This document shows, piece after piece, positions 1-10,829 of a stretch of DNA of 64,000 nucleotides (its first letter is position 1; every line of letters begins with the position of its first letter). Made by a program: the position numbers and the translations under genes. Below the pieces are notes generated by a model, which searched no databases, was not told the origin of the DNA, and saw only the letters and a list, made by a program, of their open reading frames with translations. Source of the stretch: Gracilariopsis chorda (taxonomy: Eukaryota; Rhodophyta; Florideophyceae; Gracilariales; Gracilariaceae). Where the stretch lies: contig NBIV01000044.1 of NCBI GenBank assembly GCA_003194525.1, forward strand, positions 124,001 to 188,000. Reading direction: 5' to 3'.

Positions 1-634
1 GAGAACGGCCAGTAGACATACGTAGATAACGTCCTGGGTTCTTGAAGCACCACTCATCCACCTCGGAAATTGCCATGATTCGATTATCCATGCCAAACCT
101 AAAGTTTCCAGATTCGGTCACGGAATGGAACATCGATGCGTTGGAAAAGGTACCGAATATGCGAAGGGTATACAGATCAATGGCGTCTTCGCGCTCAGTA
201 GCTTCGTCCACACCATAGTAGTTTCCATGTTTGAATACTATTTTCTCAATTACCCAAGAGTATTTCTGAAGTGTGCTGTAATCGACGTTGTCCTTCACGG
301 AGAGCGCCAGCCCTAAACGGTAGAGGTCATTGAAAGAAAGCTCCTCCCATGGGGAGTCTTCAAGGAACATAAGAATATGCGGACCTAGAAGTTGCCAGAA
401 CTCTTCTCTGGTGATCTGACCTTCATCGCCGTTGGAGCAACGTATAACGAATTGACGTAGCCCTACCCGGCCGTCCAGAATCTTCACCTTCTCCACATCA
501 CCACTTCGAGAGAATTTCAAGAGAAGATTATCCCTGGGGTTGAATGGAATAGCTTTTATGCCTTTCGTCCCAATATGAAGGTGAGGAGGGGCTTCGCATA
601 CCGTCTTTTTAGCGGTGGGCTTCGTACGAGCCAT
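1..634 (-). CDS. Partial hypothetical protein with histone H3-tail-like N-terminus
   Basis: An open frame runs from an ATG at 634 on the minus strand to the window edge, at least 211 codons with no stop, so the C-terminus is missing. The first residues are MARTKPTAKK; histone H3 begins MARTKQTARK, so 8 of the first 10 positions match, including the H3 Lys4 context ARTK. After about residue 12 the protein no longer resembles H3 and lacks a histone fold in what is visible. The body is mixed acidic and hydrophobic, with segments such as EEFWQLLGPHILMF and DLYTLRIFG. I do not recognise the family. It sits beside repeat-rich DNA, so it may belong to a dispersed element rather than a host gene. The length of the open frame and its even composition support coding; the function is unknown. 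Confidence 0.6.
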   Translation of the reverse strand, partial: MARTKPTAKKTVCEAPPHLHIGTKGIKAIPFNPRDNLLLKFSRSGDVEKVKILDGRVGLRQFVIRCSNGDEGQITREEFWQLLGPHILMFLEDSPWEELSFNDLYRLGLALSVKDNVDYSTLQKYSWVIEKIVFKHGNYYGVDEATEREDAIDLYTLRIFGTFSNASMFHSVTESGNFRFGMDNRIMAISEVDEWCFKNPGRYLRMSTGRS

Positions 635-831
635 TTTGAATCTCTTGGTTACTTTAGTAGTACAAGTCAGCTTAAACCCCACTTTAGTACGTCTCAATTA
701 ATGAAAAGGTGGCTTACAGTAGGCTTACAGTAACATTTAATAACCAGGATAAGTAACCGCTAGACGGAGTAACCGTTTCTGAAGCCTTGTTCAAGAATAT
801 TTGTGCGCTGGACCCAATGTTGTGCCGGAAG
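635..831. other. Upstream region of the H3-tail-like gene
   Basis: Short AT-rich stretch between the minus-strand start at 634 and the minisatellite. It should contain the promoter of the H3-tail-like gene, but I cannot point to a convincing TATA element. Confidence 0.3.
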
Positions 832-1085
832 GCGGAAGGTGGTGGCACAGGCCGCAAGGCGGGAGTTGGTGGCGCAGGCCGCAAGGCAGAAGGTGGTGGC
901 GCAGAGCGCAAGGCAGAAGGTGGTAGCTCAGGGCGCAGGGCGCTTAGCGCAAGGAGAAGACAGATGGAGCGCAGGGCACAAGGCGCAGAGCGCAAGGATA
1001 AGACAGATGTAGCGCAGGGTGCAGGGCGCAGAGCGCAAGGAGGAGACAGATGTTGCGCAGGGTGCAAGGTACAGGGCGCAGGGTA
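832..1085. repeat. GC-rich degenerate minisatellite
   Basis: Two interleaved repeat types are visible. From about 832 to 945 a unit of roughly 27 bp recurs about four times (core GCAAGGCAGAAGGTGGTGGC). From about 950 to 1085 a longer unit recurs about three times, with the core GCGCAAGGAGAAGACAGATG followed by AGCGCAGGG. Units are imperfect. Open frames across it on both strands give repetitive peptides, which is the pattern expected of a repeat rather than a gene. Confidence 0.8.
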
Positions 1086-1298
1086 GGAGCAGACAGTGCG
1101 ACGATGGCGCGTTCGGGCTAGGCAAGAACGTGAGATGATGTCAGGACGACGGGAGAGAGGAGGAAAGCAAGGGGAAGAACGGAGTGATGATATAGCCGCC
1201 CGTGGCGACGGCTTGGGAGTCGGACTGTAGAGGTTGTCCACGTGGACATATTTGACTGCCGCGCATGGCACGCCAGTCTCTATGAAGACGTCTGATTA

Positions 1299-1324
1299 GC
1301 CCTCCGACGGTCTCGCCGGAGGGC
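1299..1324. repeat. Short GC-rich hairpin
   Basis: Perfect 8-bp inverted repeat (GCCCTCCG / CGGAGGGC) around a 10-nt spacer. It could be a terminator or an element end; nothing else supports either. Confidence 0.35.
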
Positions 1325-1539
1325 CAGAATCAATAAAAGCGGGCCCTTCTCCCCTTCCCATCCGAGGGGGGAGGCAAGCCACTTTGTTGCTTTCAATTAC
1401 ATCTGCAATTTTTTCTATGAAATGTAGGCCTGATGTCTAAATCTGTTCCTGCGACACTGTAAATATGTTGACAGGATGTCTAAACTGGTTTAGAGCCGGC
1501 GATATCTCGAAAGACGCTCGAATGGACATGATGTTGTCC

Positions 1540-1823
1540 CTACGCAATAGTTCGACTTGCAACTGCACAAGAATAGATACCGCAATTGATACCGTTGTGG
1601 TACCTCTTAACATTTCGAATGAAAACTGGGGTGTTTTGGAGAGAAAGCGCTTCGTACTTGATCTCCGGGCCGTTGTAGGTTTGGGATATATTAGAGTAGA
1701 AGTGCCGAGAGCATTTCATGACTCTCTTCAAAGAAGCGCTTGAGTTTATTTGTCTGAGCAACCGCTCTGCTGTTGCATCGAGTTCTAAGGTCATGTTAAA
1801 TAACTGCAAGTATAAGAGGCTGA
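1540..1823 (-). pseudogene. Possible C-terminal fragment of a Ulp1/C48-type cysteine protease
   Basis: A minus-strand frame of about 90 codons ends with NTPVFIRNVKRYHNGINCGIYSC. The core YHNGINCGIYSC matches the catalytic-cysteine motif of C48 (Ulp1-like) peptidases, normally of the form Q-x-N-G-x-D-C-G-I-x-x-C. The histidine and aspartate parts of the triad should lie upstream; I do not find them in the same frame. About 100 nt upstream on the minus strand there is a GTAAGT, and a TTGCAG lies just before TTATTTAAC, so an intron is conceivable. C48 domains occur both in host SUMO proteases and inside some transposons, so in this repeat-rich region it may be transposon debris. The call rests on one motif. 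Confidence 0.3.
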
Positions 1824-2975
1824 AAGATCTATAAAGTTTTGGATGCTAGGTCATATAGTTGTGTTCAGCATATGCCATTCATCGTGGGTGTGCACTGAAA
1901 AGTACTTACACTGGTGGTTATTTTGTTCTACCGTCGGATTGATACAGATAGATGTCATTTAGAATTTGCATACTGTGGAGCAATATCATTTGCTGAGAAA
2001 TTTTCCCGAGTTGTTCGCAGTCTTGCTCTTTTGTGAGGTAAGTGCAGCCACAGGGCCCTCCGTACACCATAGTGTTGGGGTGTAAAACCAAGGTGGCGTC
2101 TGGCTATACAGACGAAGGTAATACCAAAAATTGGGTTACCAGCTAGTCAAAGTAGTGCAAAGGTCTGTGTGAGCGGTGTTACGGTCCACGGAGAATCCAG
2201 AAAGGGAAAATGGAAAAAAAAAGAAAACCGAAAAAGAAAGGTACAACCCAGTGGGTCGCACGGAAAGCCAAAAAGAGACCCGGGGGTAAAGGGCGTTGCT
2301 CGTTCAACCAGCACGACAAAACAAAGTCGAACAGCTACCTTTTCCTACAATAGAAAGTAACCATGACGGTAAAAACAGTGAAACATTGGCGGTCTCACGA
2401 GGTAGGACAGATTAGCAGTTTTTAGTGATACTATGCGGATGAATATAACGAGACCGAACTCAGTGAGACCCCTGCAGGAGTTTATCACTTCGCGCAGGCC
2501 ATAAACTCAGAGCCGAGTGGCGGCTTTGATTTACTTTTAGGGTGAAACGGCAGGACCGTCCTCTCTTAAGTGCTATGGGTCATAATAAAACAAACTAACA
2601 GTACTATTACTGTAGTGTGCAACACTTGTGTTCCCCACATTTGTGTCAATGGCCGACACGGCCGGAAACGGCGCAACACGACACGTGTGAATCATGCCAG
2701 ACATGAATAATATCCGTACGCTTACTAGGCGTCTATTTATTCCAGATAAAATAGAAATCACCCAAGAACGCTCCAAAAATTCCAAATAAAATTCAGATAG
2801 ATTTTCACTCAAAATTTCCAAGGTTCTACTAATAGCTGAGTTGAACCGATGCCACGTCGGTACTGAATCCTTCATGATCCACCTCGCCTAAAAGATATGC
2901 GTATACGCATTGCTCTACGAGTCCCCCTTCTGAGACCAGGAAATTAGCAAATAGAGCGAGTAACCCACAGGCGAA
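1824..2975. other. Repeat-rich intergenic stretch, no gene seen
   Basis: Only short ORFs with no recognisable domain. A lysine-rich ORF near 2169-2360 is low complexity and looks like chance. Confidence 0.4.
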
Positions 2976-3001
2976 AAAGGGTATAAAGAATCCAACTCTT
3001 C

Positions 3002-3372
3002 ATGAGTAATATCGACCTTCCTCTGGTTCAACGCAAGACACGAAGAACCAACATTGACAACATCGAATTCGATACTTCATCTCCACTAATGAATTCCGAC
3101 AATCCCAACCAACACAACCCCGGCGCGGGTAGTTCCCAGTCTGGGAGTATCGCTCTTTCATCTTCCAGGCTGAGCCAGTTTTCTACGGCTCCATTGCCTC
3201 AGGGTAACGCTCTGATAATCATTCTGATACACGTCGGCACGTGTCTCTCCTCTCAGGGTACTCCGGTCGTCCTCTCCTAACTCGGGTGGGTCTACAGGGT
3301 ACCTCTGGAGGCACGAGATCCCTTACAGAATTCTTCGATTTATGCCCAAGCTTCTTGGTTTCCCCCGTCTGA
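3002..3372 (+). pseudogene. Doubtful frameshifted small gene with upstream TATA-like box
   Basis: TATAAAG at 2982-2988 precedes an ATG at 3002. The first frame gives a polar peptide beginning MSNIDLPLVQRKTRRTNI and rich in Ser, Asn and Pro. Around 3200-3210 the coding flavour appears to shift to the next frame, which continues open to a TGA at 3370-3372 with a Ser/Gly/Arg-rich segment. This could be the broken 5' part of a retroelement gag-like gene or chance. I do not recognise a family. Confidence 0.2.
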
Positions 3373-5269
3373 GGTTTTCAACCTGGTACTGATCGAGTCC
3401 TACCCACACGACGGCACTCTCCCTGATTGACTTCCACTAGTGGTCACTTCACGCGATTGCCGAAAACGCCTTGCGTTGCATCCTAACCTCTTAAGGATAG
3501 ACCTCTGCCGTGGAGAGAAGCGCGATAGGGCCCGAGAAGAAAAGACACGACTTGCATGTAAACAGCTCATGGGTACTCCAAGCTAACATCTGATTCATAG
3601 CGAATACGATTTCGACGTATCAAGGTATCGCACCTATGGCGAAGTATCCTATGGTAATAACCTCGCCCAGTTCGACACGGCACACTTCGAAACCGCAACG
3701 TAGGTAATCATCGGATCCGATATGCTCTGTTGGGCGATACCAATCATCCCTGCGGAGTTTCTGTAGAGCAACGCCCTTCACGGTGATTAATCGTGAAGCA
3801 CGCTCATACATGCCTCGTGACGAGAGTTGGATTTAGCCAGGTATATGAGAATTAATTCCCCAATGGGTTGGCCATAGCACACTTGAAATCGTGGTGATTG
3901 GACAATGGTGACAGGATTTGGTAGTGTTGGTTGAACGGCATACATGTGCTAGAATAGTATTAGCTAAACAAGAAGGTTGACGCCAAAACCGAAATGGTAT
4001 CACACTTCGCCAAGACGTGCTTACCTTTACCATTCTTGGAGAGGCAGCGCTGCACCCACTTCATAGGTGAGTGAGGCTCAACCTTAGGTACAATGTGCTA
4101 CGTCAAATACGTTGGGCTTTGCTCTAGTGGCATGGACCCACAAAACAGTAGCGGAGTGTCACTACCTATCTAAAATATTTAAATAAAATAGTTCTCTAAT
4201 CAGTTTGCCACTCTTACTAACTTGGAACCACTAGACAATTGGTACAGCCCGTTCTGCACCGCCCATATAGTCAGATCTCACTGTATTACGAGGAGTAACT
4301 ACCACAGCTATTTCTGAGCTCTTTACGTACAGGTACTGGTCAAACAAGCTTTGAAAGATTTCTAGATACCCAACCTTGTAGTTTACCAAGGTTGGAAACA
4401 ATAAGAAAAAGTTCCCACTACCATACGGTGAGGTCTTTTAATAAAAATGCAACTACTACAACTCCATAAAAAGGCTCTATAGCTGCAATATCTGCTGTGA
4501 TTAGAACATTGCACATATATTCACCGGCATGGCGGTCTAAGATAAATACGTTCCATTTAAAATAATTGCGATCGTTAACTATAAGCCTCCATATAAATTT
4601 ATGTACATACCTGAGTTGTTCCTTTTAAAATTAGTTCTCTTTATCGAAATCTAGGCAAGTAGAGAAGCACATTAAACCCTTACGTTAAGCGATAATATCA
4701 TAGATGATATCGGGTTTCAATCTCATTTGCGCTAGAAGCCAAAACAATAAAATAACCGCTCGCTCAGCCCAGGAAATAAGAAACAAAGGCCATATTCCAA
4801 AGCACCTAATCGAGCAAAGCAGATATAGAAAAGCAACGCTAGCAACGCAAGTAAAATAAAGGACAAAAGCAAGGAAGCATAGTAAGCGCAATCACACTTT
4901 AAAGAGCAACCAAACAATAACAAGAAAAATCCGACCAAATTCTCACCGGACATGCGATAAAAGATCAAAAGTCCATACTAAAAATGCACAGAAAGCATAA
5001 AAATAGAGCGCAAAAACCAAGGGCAAGCAAGACAACATGATCGATGACTCACCATTCTCGATTCAGCGGTGATGCGGAGCTCAGCAACGCAAAACCAAAT
5101 AACTGCACTGTAACGCAAATGATTTAGCAACGAGAGCTCCAAAGTTAATGCTAGAGTCTATAAAGGGTAGACAGCGCGTAAAACGCGTGAAAGATGGGGT
5201 AGAAAGTTTCATCAACGAGGAGAAACAGCAAAGTGCGGATGATTTGCGGACGGGCGCAACATTCTACGC
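3373..5269. other. AT-rich intergenic stretch
   Basis: About 1.9 kb with only short ORFs. Two neighbouring minus-strand ORFs (3620-3811 and 3833-4033) could be remnants of one broken frame, but neither shows a known motif. I see no RNA gene. Confidence 0.35.
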
Positions 5270-5301
5270 TGAGATGAAATGGAATCCGAAAATGCGCCGT
5301 A

Positions 5302-5326
5302 GGCAGTGCGCTTACAGCGCACTGCC
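5302..5326. repeat. Perfect hairpin 5' of the hAT-like frame
   Basis: Ten-base perfect arms GGCAGTGCGC and GCGCACTGCC around a TTACA loop. It lies about 300 nt before the transposase-like frame, close to several TCCGAA motifs (about 5285 and 5393). It may be part of the subterminal region of the hAT element. I could not define exact element ends or a target duplication. Confidence 0.45.
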
Positions 5327-5617
5327 AGATTTCAGCGCTGCGCTGGATCATCAGGCCTCTTCCAAATCGGATGGCTTACAGAGAATCCGAATTTGCCCGA
5401 TTTATAGACCTCTGTTGATCTGAATTTAGCGGATCGCTTTCAGTAGATCTTTGAGCCCCTCTGGCCATATCAATCACTGTTTTCGCTCCAAACACGAAAC
5501 CAAAACACCTCAGTACAGAAGAGATCCTGAACAACCTTTGGGGGGTTTTCTTCTTCTGTGTAGCCCTCCACCGCGTTCTGTCCGATCATTTCGCCCGTCA
5601 CACTCTAATAGAGAGAA

Positions 5618-7780
5618 ATGGCGATCAAGAAAGTTATTGCCAAACCTCGCCGACGGCGGTCAATGTCTTTTTGCGATTGCCACCACGTTCGACTCGGATT
5701 GCAACCTACTTCCAGTCACAATACCTCTGGAGCAGTGATTGCACTTATTTGTAGATTCTGCGTAACCTTTGGTCACGAGAAAAATAGTAAGAATCGTCGT
5801 GCTCCTGTTCAGTGTAACATAATTTTTCGCGCACCATTTCGCACGGACAACTATCTATCACATCTTAAGAGTAAGCACATTAAAAAATGTACCGAATATG
5901 GGGTTCTTCAAACGTCGTAAAAAAAGATACTCTTTGACGTTGAAGTGCCGTACGTCGAAAGAATAAAGTCTCGTTTCGGCAGTGATGATAAATTAAGCTT
6001 TAAAATGGGTAAGGATATTGTGAAGAACATTATTATTGGCTTGTTTACTGGAAAAGAAGAAAATTTGCAACGAATTAAAAAGAACTGTCTCTTTAACTTT
6101 GATATGGAAAACGATCACTACGTTGTGACTATCAAGAAAGGAAGTCATTTTCGCATGACCATCGGAAATGTGTCCTTAGGTATGTCTTTCACGCAAGCTT
6201 ACAGGTCGGCAAGAGTAACGAAGAATGTATGGTGTCTTGGAGTGCTTTCTGGTTTGAATGAGAAAATGGTTTCGCTGAATATACAGGCGGAAGTGCCCAT
6301 GAATCTACAGCATATTTCTCAAATATTATTTGACAAAAACTGTTGGGCATTTTTTACAGCATTTGATGCTGCAACAAATTATGGAAACTACTACATTGAC
6401 GTCCGAGTTCGGGTGTGTCTATCAGGAAAATTGGAAAATATACACTTCCTCGCCATTCCTTCTTATGATTCACATACCGGTGAGGCTATGTTTTCCGTAA
6501 TCCGTTCTATGTTAGAGTCCTTGATGGGTGGACAAAGGTGAAAGAAGTTGATTTCAGTTGCAGCAGATGGTGCGGCTAATGTAGTTGGTAAGTACGAAGG
6601 GGCAGTTACACGCTTTAATTCTGTGGCACTAGGAGGGTTCTACCGAATTTGGTGTTCTGCGCATCAATTTGATCTTGTTATACAATATGTAGTCTCTGGT
6701 TCTCTACGTGAGCACTTTTAATCGACACTGACGCGGATGATTGCCTTTCTAAGACGCCAAACTAATCTGCGAAATGAGATGAGAACTACGTGCCCGCTTG
6801 TGGCCTCGACACGTTGGCTTTTGCTTGGAAGTGTTCGCGGTTGGCTGTCAAAGCACAAAAGTACTGTTGTGCAATATATAAGTACAATAACGACGTCCCC
6901 AATTGTCTTTCCTACTCGCAAGTGGTGAATACTTTTTTCTGCACTGTCGCGCTTTATGGATTGCGTGGATGTGCGCTGTAAATCTATACAGGGGAAAGAC
7001 ACCTTAATATGTGAGCAAAACAGTCATCTTGCAACATTAGTGGAAAAGATTAGAAGCATGGGAGGAATATCGGGTCCTTTATCTGGGATGAAAATGCTTC
7101 CGGCCGTCACAGAGGTTGATGTTGTCACTCAAAGCTCAAATGTTATCGTGGACGGGTTATTTGTTCGTAGTTTTATTATGGATATCAGTCCGCAGACGAT
7201 GGAAGACTTCATTGCTCTTCCCGATGACAAACAGCGAGATATCTTCGTCACTCTAGGAGTTCTGTTCCTTTCTTCCTTCGAACAGATATCCAGGTTGATC
7301 GCAGAGCGCAATCCTCACAATGCCCTATCCGAATACCGCGTCCCGCCGATTATTCCCCAGGAGCTTACCGGATTACGCCCTATGGAGTTCTATCAGATCG
7401 TCAATGCGCAAAAGAAACGACTCTCTTTTTCTATAATGCCACAGGAAATTGTGGACATAGAAAATTGTTTCGTCGAGTTCAAGGATACCCTCCGCCGAGA
7501 TTCAGTGGTTTTGCAACATTTGAAATATATTAAAGATTCTGTTAAGTGCGCAAACGTCTTCAGTGAGTCATGGAAGAATATATTGCCCCGCTTCACAAAG
7601 TTGGGAGATTTCTGAGGTGGGCTCGCGACGGTGTTCCCCGGAACCTCTACTGTGGAAAGCAATTTCTCAATCTTACAATGGGAAGAGGACGACAGTTGTC
7701 AGAATCTCACAGACTTGGCTCTTGAAAGGGTGCTGCAGTCCAAGCAATACGACATGCTGGAGATGTTAATCCGGGCGTAA
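5618..7780 (+). mobile_element. hAT-like transposase pseudogene with BED-type zinc finger
   Basis: One reading frame of about 720 codons runs from ATG 5618 to TAA 7778-7780. It is broken only by in-frame stops at 5918, 6539, 6719, 6926 and 7613; there is no frameshift. The N-terminal part has C-x2-C (CRFC) followed by HLKSKH, a BED-type zinc-finger arrangement. The middle has FDAATNYGNYYIDVRVR, then AADGAANVVGKY and WCSAHQFDLV. This order fits the RNase H-like core of the hAT-like transposases I recall as common in oomycetes. The C-terminus (TSTVESNFSILQWE) fits the hAT dimerisation region. Four of the five stops can be explained by C-to-T changes at CAA or CGA; the one at 6926 is better explained as TGG to TGA. 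The copy looks dead but recently inactivated. Confidence 0.75.
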
Positions 7781-10700
7781 AGTAACGTAAGTTTTCTGCT
7801 GTAGATGAGGAGTGTAAACGAAACTAGTTAGCTTACCTCTGCAGAAACCTTATCGATGCTGAGATGGTGGCGGCAGCCCGAGACAAGACAGGGGTCAGTG
7901 AGACTGTGGATCTGTGATATCGGTTTCCATCTTGCCTGCAATGTGGGCTTTGAGCAAAGGTATGGCATTGGAGACGGTAGCATATTCGAAAGAGCTTTGC
8001 AATGTTTTGACCTTGAGTTCCCCCTCTTAACATTGATTGCGACAACGCTGCGCAGGTACCAAAAAGAGGATTGGTGGCGTTCAGTGTGCCTCAACAGGCG
8101 GCCAGCCAGAAACAGCAGAGGGTTTTCAAGGAAAGGCTGAGATGCGGAACACGTGCCACGGGGAGAGCGAGAGTAGCAGGCAGACTTGCAGAGGCGGAGT
8201 GGTGGCTGGCAGAGCACACAGGATATGTTAGAGACCGTAAGAAATAGGAGTGCCAAAAGTTTGCGAGCGAAGGTGTGGGAGCCAGGCAGCGACAGAGCAC
8301 GGATAGCCAACCAGCCGGCCAGCGGTAGAGAAGAGCGCAAAGCCCTTGCGAGGTGAAAGTTTGAAGGTCTGTATGAGTCTCCAGTAGTCTTTTGTGCAAA
8401 GAGTGGACGGTGGTGCGCAGAATGTAGTGCAATGCACTTCATGTGACTTAGCGAAGATGCATATCATATATCATATGTATCCCGTGTGATTTGGGAGTGT
8501 TGGCTATAAGATACAGTGTCCCTGCTGGGATGCCACGCCGCTGTGGATACGGGTCTGACGTGTACCAATATATGGTAACCTGGAGGATATCGGAATAGAC
8601 GGATGGTTGCATAGAACTTTCCCAGTATTTTGGGCTATTTTAGTTTTAATTTTTAGATTGTTTTCCTCATTAGGAGGATTGCGCATCTCCAGATCTGGGA
8701 AGTGCCACGTGTGGTGCCCTGCACACCGTAGTGTCAGACACAGTGGGCGTGCCTACTTAGGTGATGGCTCCTCGCCATCACCCCCTCCTTGTAAAGGCAA
8801 CTGAGGCTCATCCTTGAAGTTTAATCTTTGCAGAATGTCGGCTCTGGTGCCTGCCACCTACGTGAGCTTCCTTATCCCATTCGGGAGGAACCACAACTGG
8901 GCACGGGAGTACCAACCCCTCAGCGTCATCCAGGCAGTCTGGTCCGAAGTGTACCGCTTTATTTACTTTTGTTTTTCCTGTTGTTTTTCCTCCATATCTA
9001 GGACATTTTTTCGCCCCTGTATAGGGTTCTTTCTTTGTTATTTCGTCTCTCTCGTGGCTACGAGAACCCCTTTTTGGGATCTGTACAGCGCCGTGCTTAC
9101 GAATTCCTTTCTCTCTTTTTTTCTTTCTTTCCTACTTGGACTACCGTTTCTACGGCTTCTACGCCGAACGCGCCAAAACTTTACGTACCTGGGTATTGAA
9201 CCCAACCCCCCACCTCCGTGGTGGGTCCAAAGTCAAAGTCGGTTTTACACCTGACACCGTGTGATACGGAGGGTTCTGACAGCCAAGCTACCCACGAAGG
9301 GAGAAAGGCTTCGAACCACTTGAGTGTCTCTCCTTTCACGAGGTTTGCAGTACACAGAACAGAAACCAGGTGGAAGTAGCGACAAAGACAATGTGTGCTT
9401 CGCACTCCCGGTGAGGATGCACAGTCCACGCAGCGGCCGGTACAGCACGAAAACCATGCAGGGCCGATGAGAGATGCAAGGAACAAGCCATGGCTGATAG
9501 AGCTACAAAAATGGGAAATACTTCCCGCTTCACAACACGCAAGCTGCACTAAAATGCAAGCAGCAGTACGAAAGAAGTAGAGGTTCGAAATGTCGTTTTT
9601 ACGGTTAGAGCTCGCAGGCCAACAACCAGCGAGAGCAGCAGTATAATCCAAACTGCAAAGGCGGAGAAGCAGTCGAACAAAGGTGAAAGGTGCGGAGACT
9701 GGGCGGTAGATTTTGAAGCAAAATATCTCTGATAATAATCTTTGTTATCTTAAGGCAAAGTGAAGAACAATGTCAGAGCAAATTCAGAGCGGCTCACACA
9801 CGACCCAATAGTGGTGCAGGCATTCGAAGGACCAACATCGGCACGACAGAAAGCAGTATGTGTGGTGCGCATGGATCCGCACTCAAAATAAAGTCTGATG
9901 ATTAGAGCCAGACAGTTTGCAGGCCACAACAGTGTCTTAGGAGAAGAAAAATAGTGCGCAAAGTTGAACAATGTAAACTGGGAATTGACCAGAAAATGTG
10001 GCAGTCCAGCCGTAAGAAGAAATGTAATCGTTGAGCCTCAGCAAAGTGTATAGACCAAAAAAATGCCAGGAGATGCACTAAAACGGTGGCGAAAGCGCTT
10101 GAACGGCAAACGCCAGCAAATCTTGGGTTGGATAAGCGATGGCAGCGTTGGCAGTCGGCAGGGCGGGTGGCTTTACCAGCCAAGTTACGAGAGATATACA
10201 CTGGCATTCTTGAGGCTAATAGTGTGTGGGTAAAGCCAAATCCGAATTTGTGCCGAAGTTTGTTGTCTTGCGGCTCCGAAAATCGCTTAAAACCGGATCA
10301 TTCGGATCGATCCGAATTGTAAGACGCCTGCGGATCATTGATAACATGAAAAAGCGCGCACGATGTGGATTTCAAAATGCCGAGCTAAACTTGGCGCTGT
10401 CTGGTTGGCTACAGTGTGCGTTCAGCGCCTGGCGGGGTGAACTCGTACGGTTGATTGGCTGCTTGAAAATTGGCCTTTTGGGGCTTTGGAGGCGGTCCCC
10501 CGATCAGCGCCACTCGCTGAACAAGAGCGAACTCCTCATGCTCATTGGGTAAAGCCTTACTTTGTTTACTACATGTATTCGGAGCCGGGATAGCCCCGTA
10601 CAGTAATTCTACAGGAGGAGAAAGAACATCCTTGGCCTGGAGATTATTCACATTCCTGATCGACCAATTCTGAACCGCATAGAGTAAGGGTTTAGCGGTG

Positions 10701-10829
10701 ACCGCTAGAAGGCTAACCCTCGCTAGCACTCTGCGTGGTAATTGTGCTCGTAACAAACCTTGAAGGATTCCTTTCGTAACACTTTTGTTTTATTCATGTC
10801 CTGAACTGCACGTCCTAGATCGCTTCACA
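7781..10829. other. Non-coding interval with hAT-end-like motifs
   Basis: No convincing gene. Short ORFs overlap each other on both strands near 7.83-8.44 kb and 9.18-9.65 kb. Near 10,235-10,320 there are several copies of TCCGAA/TTCGGA, and the segment around 10,237-10,255 (AATCCGAATTTG) resembles the sequence near 5,390-5,405. GGCGCTG at about 10,394 and CAGCGCC at about 10,424 form a short inverted repeat. These may be the far end of the hAT element, which would then be about 5 kb long, but this is not proven. Confidence 0.3.

Noticed and set aside
7828-8442. 204-aa minus-strand ORF
   Set aside because: No motif, and competing + ORFs of similar size overlap it.
8814-9254. Phe/Ser-rich 146-aa + ORF
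   Set aside because: T-rich composition explains it; no recognisable membrane protein family.
9181-9290. Possible tRNA-derived element (GGTTCAATACC on the minus strand resembles a B box)
   Set aside because: No cloverleaf could be folded and the A-box match is poor.
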